Origin: Actinomycetota bacterium
GTDB lineage: Bacteria > Actinomycetota > Actinomycetes > S36-B12 > UBA5976
Assembly (NCBI GenBank): GCA_947448865.1
Contig: CANFOW010000008.1
Coordinates: 1 to 56,755, forward strand
Length of the DNA: 56,755 nucleotides
Direction: 5' to 3'
Shown: positions 41,268 to 49,492 of the stretch, piece by piece
Numbering within the stretch: the stretch's first letter is position 1
Layout: every line of letters begins with the position of its first letter
Position numbers and translations under genes: made by a program
The notes under the pieces: generated by a model
What the model was told of the DNA's origin: nothing
Database searches by the model: none
Seen by the model: only the letters and a program-made list of their open reading frames with translations

Positions 41268-42785
41268 ATGTTTGCTTCGCTTTCTGATCGACTTTCCGCA
41301 ACGTTTAAACAGTTGCGTGGCAAAGGCCGACTGACTGAGCAAGACATTGAAGACACCGTTCGTGAAATTCGCATTGCACTGCTTGATGCTGACGTTGCAC
41401 TCCCGGTCGTTCGCGAATTTTGTGCCCGTGTCAAAGAACGAGCGCTTGGTGCTGAAGTAGCTGCGGCGCTGAACCCTTCTCAACAAATCATCAAGATTGT
41501 GAACGATGAACTTGTCACAATCCTTGGTGGCGCTACTCGACGTATTCGCCTTGCGAAGAAGCCACCGACTGTTATTTTGTTGGCCGGCCTACAAGGTGCG
41601 GGTAAAACGACATTGGCTGGCAAGCTCGCAGCTCATCTTCGTACTCAAGGTCACCAGCCGATGCTTGTTGCTGCGGACTTGCAACGTCCTAACGCAGTAG
41701 ATCAACTCAAAATTGTGGGACAGAACGCTAACACTTTCGTGTTCGCACCAGAACCTGGCAACGGAGTAGGCGACCCTGTCAAGGTAACTAAGGCCGCGAT
41801 GAAGTTCGCGCAAGACAAGTTGCATGACGTTGTCATTATCGACACCGCGGGCCGCCTTGCTATTGACGCCGACTTGATGAAAGAACTCAAGAAAGTTCGC
41901 GACGAAGCCAACCCTGATGAAGTTCTACTCGTCATCGATGCGATGACTGGTCAAGATGCGGTGAAAACAGCAACTGCATTTAATGACGAGATTGGTATCG
42001 ACGCAGTCGTGCTCACAAAACTTGATGGCGATGCTCGAGGTGGTGCTGCACTATCGGTGGCAACAGTCACCGGCAAACCAATCATGTATGCATCGACTGG
42101 CGAAAAGTTAACTGACTTCGAAATTTTCCATCCTGATCGCATGGCATCGCGCATTCTTGACATGGGCGATGTGCTGTCGCTGATTGAACAAGCGGAACAA
42201 ACGTTCGACAAAGATCAATCGGAAAAGTTTGCAAAAAAAGTTCAAAGCGGACAAGATTTCACACTGACTGACTTCATGGAACAAATGAAGCAACTGCGCA
42301 AAATGGGTTCCATGAGCAAGATGCTCGGAATGTTGCCAGGTATGGGCGACATGAAGAAACAGATTGAAAATATTGACGAACGCGAAATTGATCGGGTCGA
42401 AGCCATCATTTCGTCAATGACGCCAGGCGAGCGCGAAGACCCCAAAGTTCTCAACGGCTCTCGCCGCGCTCGAATCGCTCGCGGTTCTGGAACTCAAGTC
42501 AGCGATGTCAACAGTCTGGTTGAGCGGTTTACTCAGGCTCAAAAAATGATGCGTCAAATGGCTAAAGGCGGCACTGTGCCAGGCATGCCACCGGGAATGC
42601 CAGGTATGCCAGGTATGCGTCCAAGCCAACCTGCAAAGAAAGCGAAAAGCAGTAAAGGTGCCAAGAAGTCTGGGAATCCAGCGAAACGGGCAGCCCAGGC
42701 GGCTGGCCTTGATGTTGAACCCACACCGCCACCAGCGGACACGCTGACGAAATTGCCTGATGCATTTAAGGGGTTCTTGAGCTAG
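41268..42785 (+). CDS. ffh: Signal recognition particle protein Ffh
   Basis: GLQGAGKTTLAGKLA, DTAGRLAIDADLMKEL, TKLDGDARGGAALS; methionine-rich M domain. Confidence 0.97.
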   Translation: MFASLSDRLSATFKQLRGKGRLTEQDIEDTVREIRIALLDADVALPVVREFCARVKERALGAEVAAALNPSQQIIKIVNDELVTILGGATRRIRLAKKPPTVILLAGLQGAGKTTLAGKLAAHLRTQGHQPMLVAADLQRPNAVDQLKIVGQNANTFVFAPEPGNGVGDPVKVTKAAMKFAQDKLHDVVIIDTAGRLAIDADLMKELKKVRDEANPDEVLLVIDAMTGQDAVKTATAFNDEIGIDAVVLTKLDGDARGGAALSVATVTGKPIMYASTGEKLTDFEIFHPDRMASRILDMGDVLSLIEQAEQTFDKDQSEKFAKKVQSGQDFTLTDFMEQMKQLRKMGSMSKMLGMLPGMGDMKKQIENIDEREIDRVEAIISSMTPGEREDPKVLNGSRRARIARGSGTQVSDVNSLVERFTQAQKMMRQMAKGGTVPGMPPGMPGMPGMRPSQPAKKAKSSKGAKKSGNPAKRAAQAAGLDVEPTPPPADTLTKLPDAFKGFLS

Positions 42786-42955
42786 AAAACCCTCAATTTC
42801 CCGAATGTGGTCATTTCTGGCATTATTTACCAAGTAAACCGTTAGTCGAGCCGGCCCTCTAACCGCAGAACTTTCGGATTCATCGAGGCAAATCATCCGC
42901 GACCCCACTCGCACATGATGTGAGCCTCACCCCTAAAACAGGAGAAATTCAACTC

Positions 42956-43501
42956 GTGGCTGTAAAGATCAAGCTCAAGCGTCTCGGAAGCATTCGCAAC
43001 CCGCAATACCGCGTAGTAGTAGCGGATGCTCGTACCGCACGCGATGGTCGTGCAATCGAAGAAATCGGTTTGTATCACCCCAAGGAAGAGCCAAGCCTTA
43101 TCAAAATTAATTCTGAGCGTGCTCAGTACTGGTTGGGCGTCGGCGCTCAGCCAACAGAACCTGTCATGGTTCTGCTGAAGATCACTGGTGACTGGCAGAA
43201 GTTCAAGGGACTCCCAGGCGCTGAAGGAACTCTTCGGGTCAAGGCAGTCAAGGAAGACAAGACCACCAAGTTTGCTGCAACAGTTCTTGCTGTTGCGGAT
43301 GAGCCACGCACGCCAACCATTCGTCCTAAGAAGGAAGAACCTAAGGTTGCCGCTGTTGTCGAAGAAGTTGTAGCTGAAGAAGCTCCAGTTGTTGAAGCGG
43401 TAGAAGAGGCAGTCGAAACTGCAGTTGACGCTGTTGTGACTGTTGCTGAAGCTACTGACGAAGCAGTTGAAGTTGCTGCAGAAGTAACTGAAGAGGCTTA
43501 A
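42956..43501 (+). CDS. rpsP: 30S ribosomal protein S16 with Glu/Ala/Val-rich C-terminal extension
   Basis: (M)[72 protein letters not shown] start. Confidence 0.95.
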   Translation: MAVKIKLKRLGSIRNPQYRVVVADARTARDGRAIEEIGLYHPKEEPSLIKINSERAQYWLGVGAQPTEPVMVLLKITGDWQKFKGLPGAEGTLRVKAVKEDKTTKFAATVLAVADEPRTPTIRPKKEEPKVAAVVEEVVAEEAPVVEAVEEAVETAVDAVVTVAEATDEAVEVAAEVTEEA

Positions 43502-43503
43502 GC

Positions 43504-43740
43504 ATGATTGACGAGACGTTAGAGCATCTCGTTCGTGGAATCGTTGACCATCCAGACGATGTTGTGGTGAAGCAAAATAATCGCCGCGGTGTCACTCTGG
43601 AAGTCAAAGTGAATCCCGAAGATATGGGACGCGTCATCGGTAAGGCTGGACGCACTGCGTCTGCATTACGCACTGTCGTGAACGCATTGTCCGACAAGGG
43701 CAATGTGCGCATCGACATTCTCGACGTCGACGAGCGCTAA
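43504..43740 (+). CDS. khpA: KH-domain RNA-binding protein (KhpA family)
   Basis: EHLVRGIVDHPDDVVVKQ...VNPEDMGRVIGKAGRTASALRTVVNAL; between rpsP and rimM. Confidence 0.92.
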   Translation: MIDETLEHLVRGIVDHPDDVVVKQNNRRGVTLEVKVNPEDMGRVIGKAGRTASALRTVVNALSDKGNVRIDILDVDER

Positions 43741-43743
43741 TTC

Positions 43744-44337
43744 ATGTTGCTCGTTGTCGGGCGAATCGGACGGGCTCACGGAGTTCGTGGGGATCTTTTC
43801 GTAGAACCGTTTACCGATTCACCTGATGAGCGTTTTGCACCAGGCCAGACATTAATGATGTCGAACGACCAGTCGCTAACTGTCGCTACTTCCAAGTGGC
43901 ACAGTGGGCGGCTGGTCGTTCATTTTGTTGGCATCGATGATCGCACGGCAGCTGAAGCACTCAAAGGCAGCGAACTGACAATGGATGTTGATCCGCAGGC
44001 ACTGCCAGAAGATCCTGATGAGTATTACGACCACCAACTCGTTGGGCTGACAGTTGTCTTAACCAATGGCGATGTCGTTGGCGTTGTGTCTGAAATGGTT
44101 CATCTGCCTTCGCAGGACCTTGTCATTGTGAAGCGCGATAGTTTGCCCGAGGCGATGATTCCATTTGTGAACGAGATGGTGCCAACAATTGATGTTGTTG
44201 CTGGCACGATGACGATTACGCCTCCACCTGGGCTACTGAATGAAGCTGAGGCAATTGTTCTTCGCGACGACGAGTCGCAATCCAGTCCAGATTCTGATGC
44301 TGATGAATCAGACACTGATGGTGACACCGATGCTTAA
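43744..44337 (+). CDS. rimM: Ribosome maturation factor RimM
   Basis: VGRIGRAHGVRGDLFVEPFTDSPDERFAPG; YYDHQLVGLTVVLTNGDVVGVVSEMVHLPSQDLVIVK. Confidence 0.93.
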   Translation: MLLVVGRIGRAHGVRGDLFVEPFTDSPDERFAPGQTLMMSNDQSLTVATSKWHSGRLVVHFVGIDDRTAAEALKGSELTMDVDPQALPEDPDEYYDHQLVGLTVVLTNGDVVGVVSEMVHLPSQDLVIVKRDSLPEAMIPFVNEMVPTIDVVAGTMTITPPPGLLNEAEAIVLRDDESQSSPDSDADESDTDGDTDA

Positions 44338-45022
44338 TTTCGACATCGTCACTGTGTTTCCTGAATACCTCGCACCTTTGCAACTCTCGCTATTGGGCAA
44401 AGCCATTGATGATGGCGTCATCGCAATTAAAGTGCATGACCTTCGAGATAAGACTTACGACAAACACAACACGGTTGATGACGCTCCGTATGGTGGCGGT
44501 CCGGGAATGGTCATGAAGCCTGAACCGTGGGGCGACATGCTAGATGACCTGGTCACACCAGACACAGTGCTTGTCATCCCGACGCCATCGGGCAAACGAT
44601 TCACGCAAGCGGTTGCTCAAGAACTAGCGGAGGCTTCACACATCGTGTTTGCCTGCGGTCGGTATGAAGGTATTGATTCGCGAGTGGCTACGCATTACTC
44701 GACTCGCATGCGCGTCATGGAGTTATCGATTGGCGACTATGTACTGGCTGGCGGGGAAGTTGCCGTCATGGTGATGGTTGAAGCAATTGCTCGGTTAGTT
44801 CCTGGGGTCTTAGGTAATCGCGAAAGCGTCGTGGATGATTCATTCGCGCCTGGTCACATGGAAAACCTGCTCGAAGGACCGGTGTACACACGCCCGCCGG
44901 TGTGGCGCGAACTCGATGTTCCAACTGTTCTGACTTCCGGGGATCACGCAAAGATTGCCGCCTGGCGTCACGACCAGGCTGTGGCTCGAACCCAGGAAAA
45001 CCGCCCAGACCTGTTGGGATAA
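44330..45022 (+). CDS. trmD: tRNA (guanine(37)-N(1))-methyltransferase
   Basis: MLNFDIVTVFPEYLAPLQLSLLGKA; YGGGPGMVMKPEPW; FACGRYEGIDSRV; SIGDYVLAGGEVAVMVMVEAIARLVPGVLGN. Start overlaps the rimM stop. Confidence 0.95.
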   Translation: MLNFDIVTVFPEYLAPLQLSLLGKAIDDGVIAIKVHDLRDKTYDKHNTVDDAPYGGGPGMVMKPEPWGDMLDDLVTPDTVLVIPTPSGKRFTQAVAQELAEASHIVFACGRYEGIDSRVATHYSTRMRVMELSIGDYVLAGGEVAVMVMVEAIARLVPGVLGNRESVVDDSFAPGHMENLLEGPVYTRPPVWRELDVPTVLTSGDHAKIAAWRHDQAVARTQENRPDLLG

Positions 45023-45086
45023 ACAACCAATTTGGCTCGGTTGAGCCGTTCGTGACACAATAAGACTCGTTGCGCTTGGTTAATCT

Positions 45087-45161
45087 GCCACAGAGGAAAA
45101 ACCAGTAACGGCGACAATACTCAATCGGCAAGACCCTTTATCGAGGCCTTCGATCTGTGGC
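45087..45161 (+). promoter_or_regulatory. Candidate structured leader (L19-leader-like) upstream of rplS
   Basis: GCCACAGA (45087-45094) perfectly complementary to TCTGTGGC (45154-45161), enclosing TCGA-ggcct-TCGA (45141-45153). Confidence 0.5.
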
Positions 45162-45182
45162 GCAAAGTCTCTTGGAGCAATA

Positions 45183-45533
45183 ATGCATTTTCTAGACGAC
45201 GTGGATGCTGCATCCCTTCGTACCGATATCCCGAACTTCCGTCCTGGTGACAACATCAAGGTTCACGTTCGCGTCATTGAAGGCACCCGTTCCCGTATCC
45301 AGATCTTCCAAGGCGTTGTCATCCGTCGCCAAAATGGTGGCGTTCGCGAAACGTTCACTGTGCGTAAGGTCAGCTTCGGTACCGGTGTAGAACGTACTTT
45401 CCCATTGCACTCACCAATCGTTGAGCAGATCGAACTGGTCAGCCGTGGCGATGTGCGTCGCGCCAAGTTGTACTACTTGCGCGAGCTTCGCGGCAAGAAG
45501 GCAAAGATCCGCGAGAAGCGCGACAACATCTAG
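45183..45533 (+). CDS. rplS: 50S ribosomal protein L19
   Basis: [63 protein letters not shown]. Confidence 0.97.
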   Translation: MHFLDDVDAASLRTDIPNFRPGDNIKVHVRVIEGTRSRIQIFQGVVIRRQNGGVRETFTVRKVSFGTGVERTFPLHSPIVEQIELVSRGDVRRAKLYYLRELRGKKAKIREKRDNI

Positions 45534-45550
45534 TCGATGTCGACTTTATG

Positions 45551-45582
45551 AGAATGGGATCCTTCGGGGTCCCATTCTTTTT
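45551..45582 (+). terminator. Terminator after rplS
   Basis: AGAATGGGATCC-TTCG-GGGTCCCATTCT-TTTT, 12-bp stem with one G-T pair, UUCG tetraloop. Confidence 0.92.
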
Positions 45583-45672
45583 GCGTGGCGGGTGCGCTGA
45601 CCCACACGGCTGTCATAGAGAATGGGAAGACATCGCATAAGCGCAGTGGCTTATAGAAAGAACTGAGAACGC

Positions 45673-46302
45673 ATGAGTGGCAAGAAGCCAAGTTTGATTC
45701 GTGAGTTTGTCACGGTCGTCGGTACTGCGCTCGTCCTATCTGTTCTTGTGCGAACTTTTTTGATTCAGGCGTTTTATGTGCCCAGTGAATCTATGGAAAA
45801 TACGTTGCTAAAAAACGACCGCATAATTGTGTCGAAGATTTCAACAAAAATCACGGGCATTCATCGTGGCAATGTCATTGTGTTCCATGACCCAGGTCAA
45901 TGGCTCGGCGACGGTTTTCCAAATCCGTATGACACACCTGTTGGTCGCGTGTTGCAATTTGTGGGCATTGTTCCATCGAACTCTGGTAACGATCTTGTGA
46001 AAAGAGTTGTCGGTGTTGGCGGCGACAAAATTAAATGCTGTGATGCGCAAGGCCGTATTGAAGTCAATGGAACTGGCGTAGACGAGCCGTACATCAAGTC
46101 TGGAAGTCCAACAGATCAAATTACCTTCGACGTTTTAGTTCCTGAAGGTTACGTTTTTGTGATGGGCGATAACCGTGGAAATTCTGAAGACTCGCGGTTT
46201 CATCTTGAACTCAACAACGGCATGGTTCCTATAAAGGATGTTGTCGGTCGCGTCTCAGTGAAGGTGTGGCCATTGAGTCGCATGGGCGGCATCGAAAACT
46301 AG
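45673..46302 (+). CDS. lepB: Signal peptidase I
   Basis: FLIQAFYVPSESMENTLLKNDRIIVSKIS; NDLVKRVVGVGGDKI; VFVMGDNRGNSEDSRF. Confidence 0.95.
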   Translation: MSGKKPSLIREFVTVVGTALVLSVLVRTFLIQAFYVPSESMENTLLKNDRIIVSKISTKITGIHRGNVIVFHDPGQWLGDGFPNPYDTPVGRVLQFVGIVPSNSGNDLVKRVVGVGGDKIKCCDAQGRIEVNGTGVDEPYIKSGSPTDQITFDVLVPEGYVFVMGDNRGNSEDSRFHLELNNGMVPIKDVVGRVSVKVWPLSRMGGIEN

Positions 46303-46318
46303 TGCCTCGGTGCGCCGC

Positions 46319-46987
46319 ATGATTACTCCCACTCTTGACTTAGAGAACGAGCTCTTTGCACAGGGATACACCGCAATCGGTGGCGTGGACGAAGTTGGGC
46401 GCGGCGCTCTCGCAGGACCAGTCACAATCGGGATTGCAGTCATTACTCAGCCAGTTCCACTCATTCCGGATGGACTTCGCGACAGTAAAGACATGACACG
46501 ACCCGCACGCGTTGCAATCATTCCTGCAGTTGAACGGTGGGTGACTGAATACGCACTTGGTAGCGCGACGTCAGAAGAGATCGACGCAATTGGGATTGTG
46601 AATGCATTGCGGTTGGCATGGCTTCGTGCTCATGCCGAGTTAACGGTGAAGCCTAGCCACGTGATTTTAGATGGCAAGCACAACTGGATTGCGACGCCAA
46701 AAAGCGACTTGTTCAGCGGGGACGGGGATTTGGGGTTAGACCCTGTTGAGATACCTGTGACTATGAAGGTCAAGGCTGATGCACATTGTGCTGTGGTGTC
46801 GGCGGCAAGCGTTCTGGCTAAAGTTCAGCGTGACAACTACATGCGCGAACTTGCCCAAGAATTCCCGCTGTATGGGTGGGATGGCAATGTGGGCTATGGA
46901 GCCGCGATCCACATGGAAGCGATTCGTCGCCACGGCACAACAATTCATCACCGCAGGTCATGGAACCTTCCGACAATGGACGCATAG
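46319..46987 (+). CDS. rnhB: Ribonuclease HII
   Basis: YTAIGGVDEVGRGALAGPV; LRDSKDMTRPAR; AVVSAASVLAKVQRDNYM. Confidence 0.94.
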   Translation: MITPTLDLENELFAQGYTAIGGVDEVGRGALAGPVTIGIAVITQPVPLIPDGLRDSKDMTRPARVAIIPAVERWVTEYALGSATSEEIDAIGIVNALRLAWLRAHAELTVKPSHVILDGKHNWIATPKSDLFSGDGDLGLDPVEIPVTMKVKADAHCAVVSAASVLAKVQRDNYMRELAQEFPLYGWDGNVGYGAAIHMEAIRRHGTTIHHRRSWNLPTMDA

Positions 46988-46996
46988 GCTACATAT

Positions 46997-47302
46997 ATGT
47001 CCGCAGATGACCTAGAGCGTTTCGAGACCGAACTCGAGCTTGAGCTGTATCGCGAATACCGAGACCTTGTTCATCTGTTCAAATACATTGTTCACACTGA
47101 TCGCCGAATCTATCTAGCCAATGGCGTTGAAGTCGACGTCAAAACTAACGAATCAGGCGATGTGTACTTTGATGTGCGTGTGGCTGACGCTTGGGTTTGG
47201 GACCTCTACGGTCAAGCTCGTTTCGTTAAACAAGCACGTGTGTTGACATTTAAAGATGTGAATGTCGAAGAATTAGCAAAGCCCGATATGGATTTGCCGT
47301 AA
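46997..47302 (+). CDS. DUF2469-family protein
   Basis: MSADDLERFETELELELYREYRDLVHLFKYIVHTDRRIYLANGVEV...; located after rnhB. Confidence 0.9.
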   Translation: MSADDLERFETELELELYREYRDLVHLFKYIVHTDRRIYLANGVEVDVKTNESGDVYFDVRVADAWVWDLYGQARFVKQARVLTFKDVNVEELAKPDMDLP

Positions 47303-47335
47303 CTAAAAATTCGCACCAAAAGATTTGTATCTTTC

Positions 47336-47376
47336 TTGGATTGTCTTGTGAAATTTTGGATTGGCCTGTGAAAATT
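47336..47376. repeat. Imperfect direct repeat of about 20 bp upstream of the RTX-type gene
   Basis: ttggattgtcttgtgaaatt (47336-47355) / ttggattggcctgtgaaaatt (47356-47376). Confidence 0.85.
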
Positions 47377-47420
47377 ACTAACCAAAAATAGGAAATCACT
47401 TCCGTAGTTTCATTTCCATG

Positions 47421-47448
47421 CCCTCCACACTGGCGGGCTGTGGGAGGG
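47421..47448 (+). promoter_or_regulatory. Hairpin predicted to sequester the Shine-Dalgarno of the RTX-type gene
   Basis: CCCTCCACA (47421-47429) pairs with TGTGGGAGGG (47439-47448, one bulged G); GGGAGGG lies 3 nt before ATG 47452. Confidence 0.5.
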
Positions 47449-47451
47449 AAC

Positions 47452-48888
47452 ATGAAGAAGCAACTTCTGACAGCGAGCTTGGTGCTCGGTGTGATCGCAA
47501 CCCAATCAACAGTAGCTAACGCTGCAACGCCGACCTGCGATGGCAAAAAGGCGACAATCGTTTCGGGCGCATCATCTATTCGCGGAACGAATCATCGCGA
47601 TGTCATCGTGGTAACAGGGTCCGGCGCACATACTGTTAACGCGCGTGGCGGTAACGACATCATTTGCGGTTCCGCGGGTGTAGACACCATCAATGGTGGG
47701 TCCGGTAAGGACAAGATTTTTGGTTTTGGAGGTAACGACGTCATCAACGGCGGATCTGGCGCAGACGTTATCTCGGGTGGCGACGGCGACGATGTTGAGT
47801 CGGGTAACTCTGGAAATGACACCATCACAGGCGATGCACAGGATGACACATTGAGTGGCGGAACTGGCGCTGACGTGCTTTCAGGTGGAGCTGGCGCCGA
47901 TGCAATTAATGGCGACTCGGGCGATGACACTCTTGAAGGTGGCGACGGTGACGACAGCCTCGAAGGCGGAACTGGTTCCGATGATCTTGATGGCAACGAC
48001 GGTGTGGACACCGTTGCTGGTGGATCAGGCGCTGATGTAAATCACGTGTCAGCTGCTGATTTCAATCAGGACGGCGCTGACGTGGCTGATACAACATCAG
48101 ACGACAGTGAGCACGTTGCTCCAACTGCTGAAGAACTCGCACTCTTCGATACTTTGCGCACCGCGGCTGACTATCTCGCCGCTGGTATCACCGCAGGTGA
48201 TGTCACGGGAACAGGAACTCAGGCAACTCTTCCGAGTGCGCCATCTGTCACGACAGTGGTCGCACCCGTAGCACCAGCAGCCGACGCAATCAAGCATGTG
48301 TCTTGGGATGCAACAGTTGCACCTGTCCAAGGTTGCATCGACGGAACCGTAGACCCAGCTGGTCTGGTGCTCTTTAAAGTACGTCTGGCACCACGCCCAG
48401 GTCACGACGCTCGTCAACACGGAGACAAGAAAATCTTGAACAGTGATGGTGTGCGTCGTGTAACCGCTGGTGCTTGTGCAGACATCAATAATCCTTCCGA
48501 CACAGTTCCGACTGCAATTGATAGCGCATTGTCGGCGGCATCATCGTCACTCGATGCCGCAATCATTGCGGGAAGCGTTGTGGGTACCGGCGATGTTACT
48601 TCCGCTGCAGCTGCAGCGAATGCTTCAGAGACAACAGTGCTGACGTACCTGAACTCGACAGTCACAGAAATCTCATGGAACGTACGTGCCGGAAACCGTC
48701 ACACACATGCGAGCTACTGCATTTCAGCAGTGGACAACTCAGGTATCACACCTGTGTATTTCCACTACGACGGAAAAGTTGAGATTGCCAACAATTCAAG
48801 CGGAGTTACATCCACTGAAGGTCATTCACGTCCTGGGCTATGTGGCTCAGGCGAAGGTGGCCACGGCAATAGTGGCGGCAACCACTAA
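47452..48888 (+). CDS. Secreted RTX-type (hemolysin-type calcium-binding repeat) protein with duplicated C-terminal domain
   Basis: Signal peptide MKKQLLTASLVLGVIATQSTVANA; GGxGxDxhxGGxGxD-type nonapeptide repeats (GGNDIICGSAGVDTINGGSGKDKIFGFGGNDVINGGSGADVISGGDGDD...). Confidence 0.88.
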   Translation: MKKQLLTASLVLGVIATQSTVANAATPTCDGKKATIVSGASSIRGTNHRDVIVVTGSGAHTVNARGGNDIICGSAGVDTINGGSGKDKIFGFGGNDVINGGSGADVISGGDGDDVESGNSGNDTITGDAQDDTLSGGTGADVLSGGAGADAINGDSGDDTLEGGDGDDSLEGGTGSDDLDGNDGVDTVAGGSGADVNHVSAADFNQDGADVADTTSDDSEHVAPTAEELALFDTLRTAADYLAAGITAGDVTGTGTQATLPSAPSVTTVVAPVAPAADAIKHVSWDATVAPVQGCIDGTVDPAGLVLFKVRLAPRPGHDARQHGDKKILNSDGVRRVTAGACADINNPSDTVPTAIDSALSAASSSLDAAIIAGSVVGTGDVTSAAAAANASETTVLTYLNSTVTEISWNVRAGNRHTHASYCISAVDNSGITPVYFHYDGKVEIANNSSGVTSTEGHSRPGLCGSGEGGHGNSGGNH

Positions 48889-48894
48889 GAAAGC

Positions 48895-48920
48895 GTGACT
48901 AGCGACTCACGGCTAGTCAC
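48895..48920 (+). terminator. Hairpin downstream of the RTX-type gene (possible terminator)
   Basis: GTGACTAGC-gactcacg-GCTAGTCAC, 9-bp perfect stem; no clear U-tract. Confidence 0.6.
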
Positions 48921-48930
48921 ATGAAGACGC

Positions 48931-48965
48931 GATGGGGACCAATGCGGGGGGTATTGGTCCCCATC
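48931..48965 (+). terminator. Second hairpin downstream of the RTX-type gene
   Basis: GATGGGGACCAAT-gcggggggt-ATTGGTCCCCATC, 13-bp perfect stem; no U-tract. Confidence 0.6.
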
Positions 48966-49050
48966 GGCTCGTCCACACTAAAAACCCATCTACATTTCAC
49001 TCCACTCAATTTGTTGTGCATTAACTTCACGACACAGTTTCTCCGTGGCT

Positions 49051-49407
49051 ATGTCAAACAAAGAACTCGGACAAATCGGTGAAGACCTCGCAGTGTCATT
49101 CCTGCGCGCAAATGATTACGTCATTCTTGATCGCAATTGGCGATCATCCTCAGGCGAACTCGACATCGTCGCACGTCACGACCGCACCTTAGTGTTTTGT
49201 GAAGTGAAAACACGTCGCAGCGAAACATATGGAAGTCCTGCCGAAGCAGTAACTGCAACCAAGCGGGAACACATGCGGGCGAGCGCATTGACGTGGCTTG
49301 CTGCACATCATGTGCGTTACTCGGGAATGCGTTTCGATGTCTTGAGCGTTTTATATCAATCTCCGACGCAACATAACGTTTCACATATAACGGGCATCGA
49401 CATATGA
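49051..49407 (+). CDS. YraN/UPF0102-family putative endonuclease
   Basis: NKELGQIGEDLAVSFLRANDYVILDRNWRSSSGELDIVARHDRTLVFCEVKTRRSETYGSPAEAV. Confidence 0.93.
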   Translation: MSNKELGQIGEDLAVSFLRANDYVILDRNWRSSSGELDIVARHDRTLVFCEVKTRRSETYGSPAEAVTATKREHMRASALTWLAAHHVRYSGMRFDVLSVLYQSPTQHNVSHITGIDI

Positions 49408-49492
49408 CAGTTGCTCGCGTGCAACAAACTGCGACGTTCATTCTTGGTCGCTTGACCACATGTCCCAACTCACGAATCACAAGGGTCGTTTT

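Noticed and set aside
42590-42640. Repeat ccaggcatgcc... as a mobile or regulatory repeat
   Set aside because: It encodes the GMPPGMPGMPGM segment in the Ffh C-terminal M domain, a normal feature.
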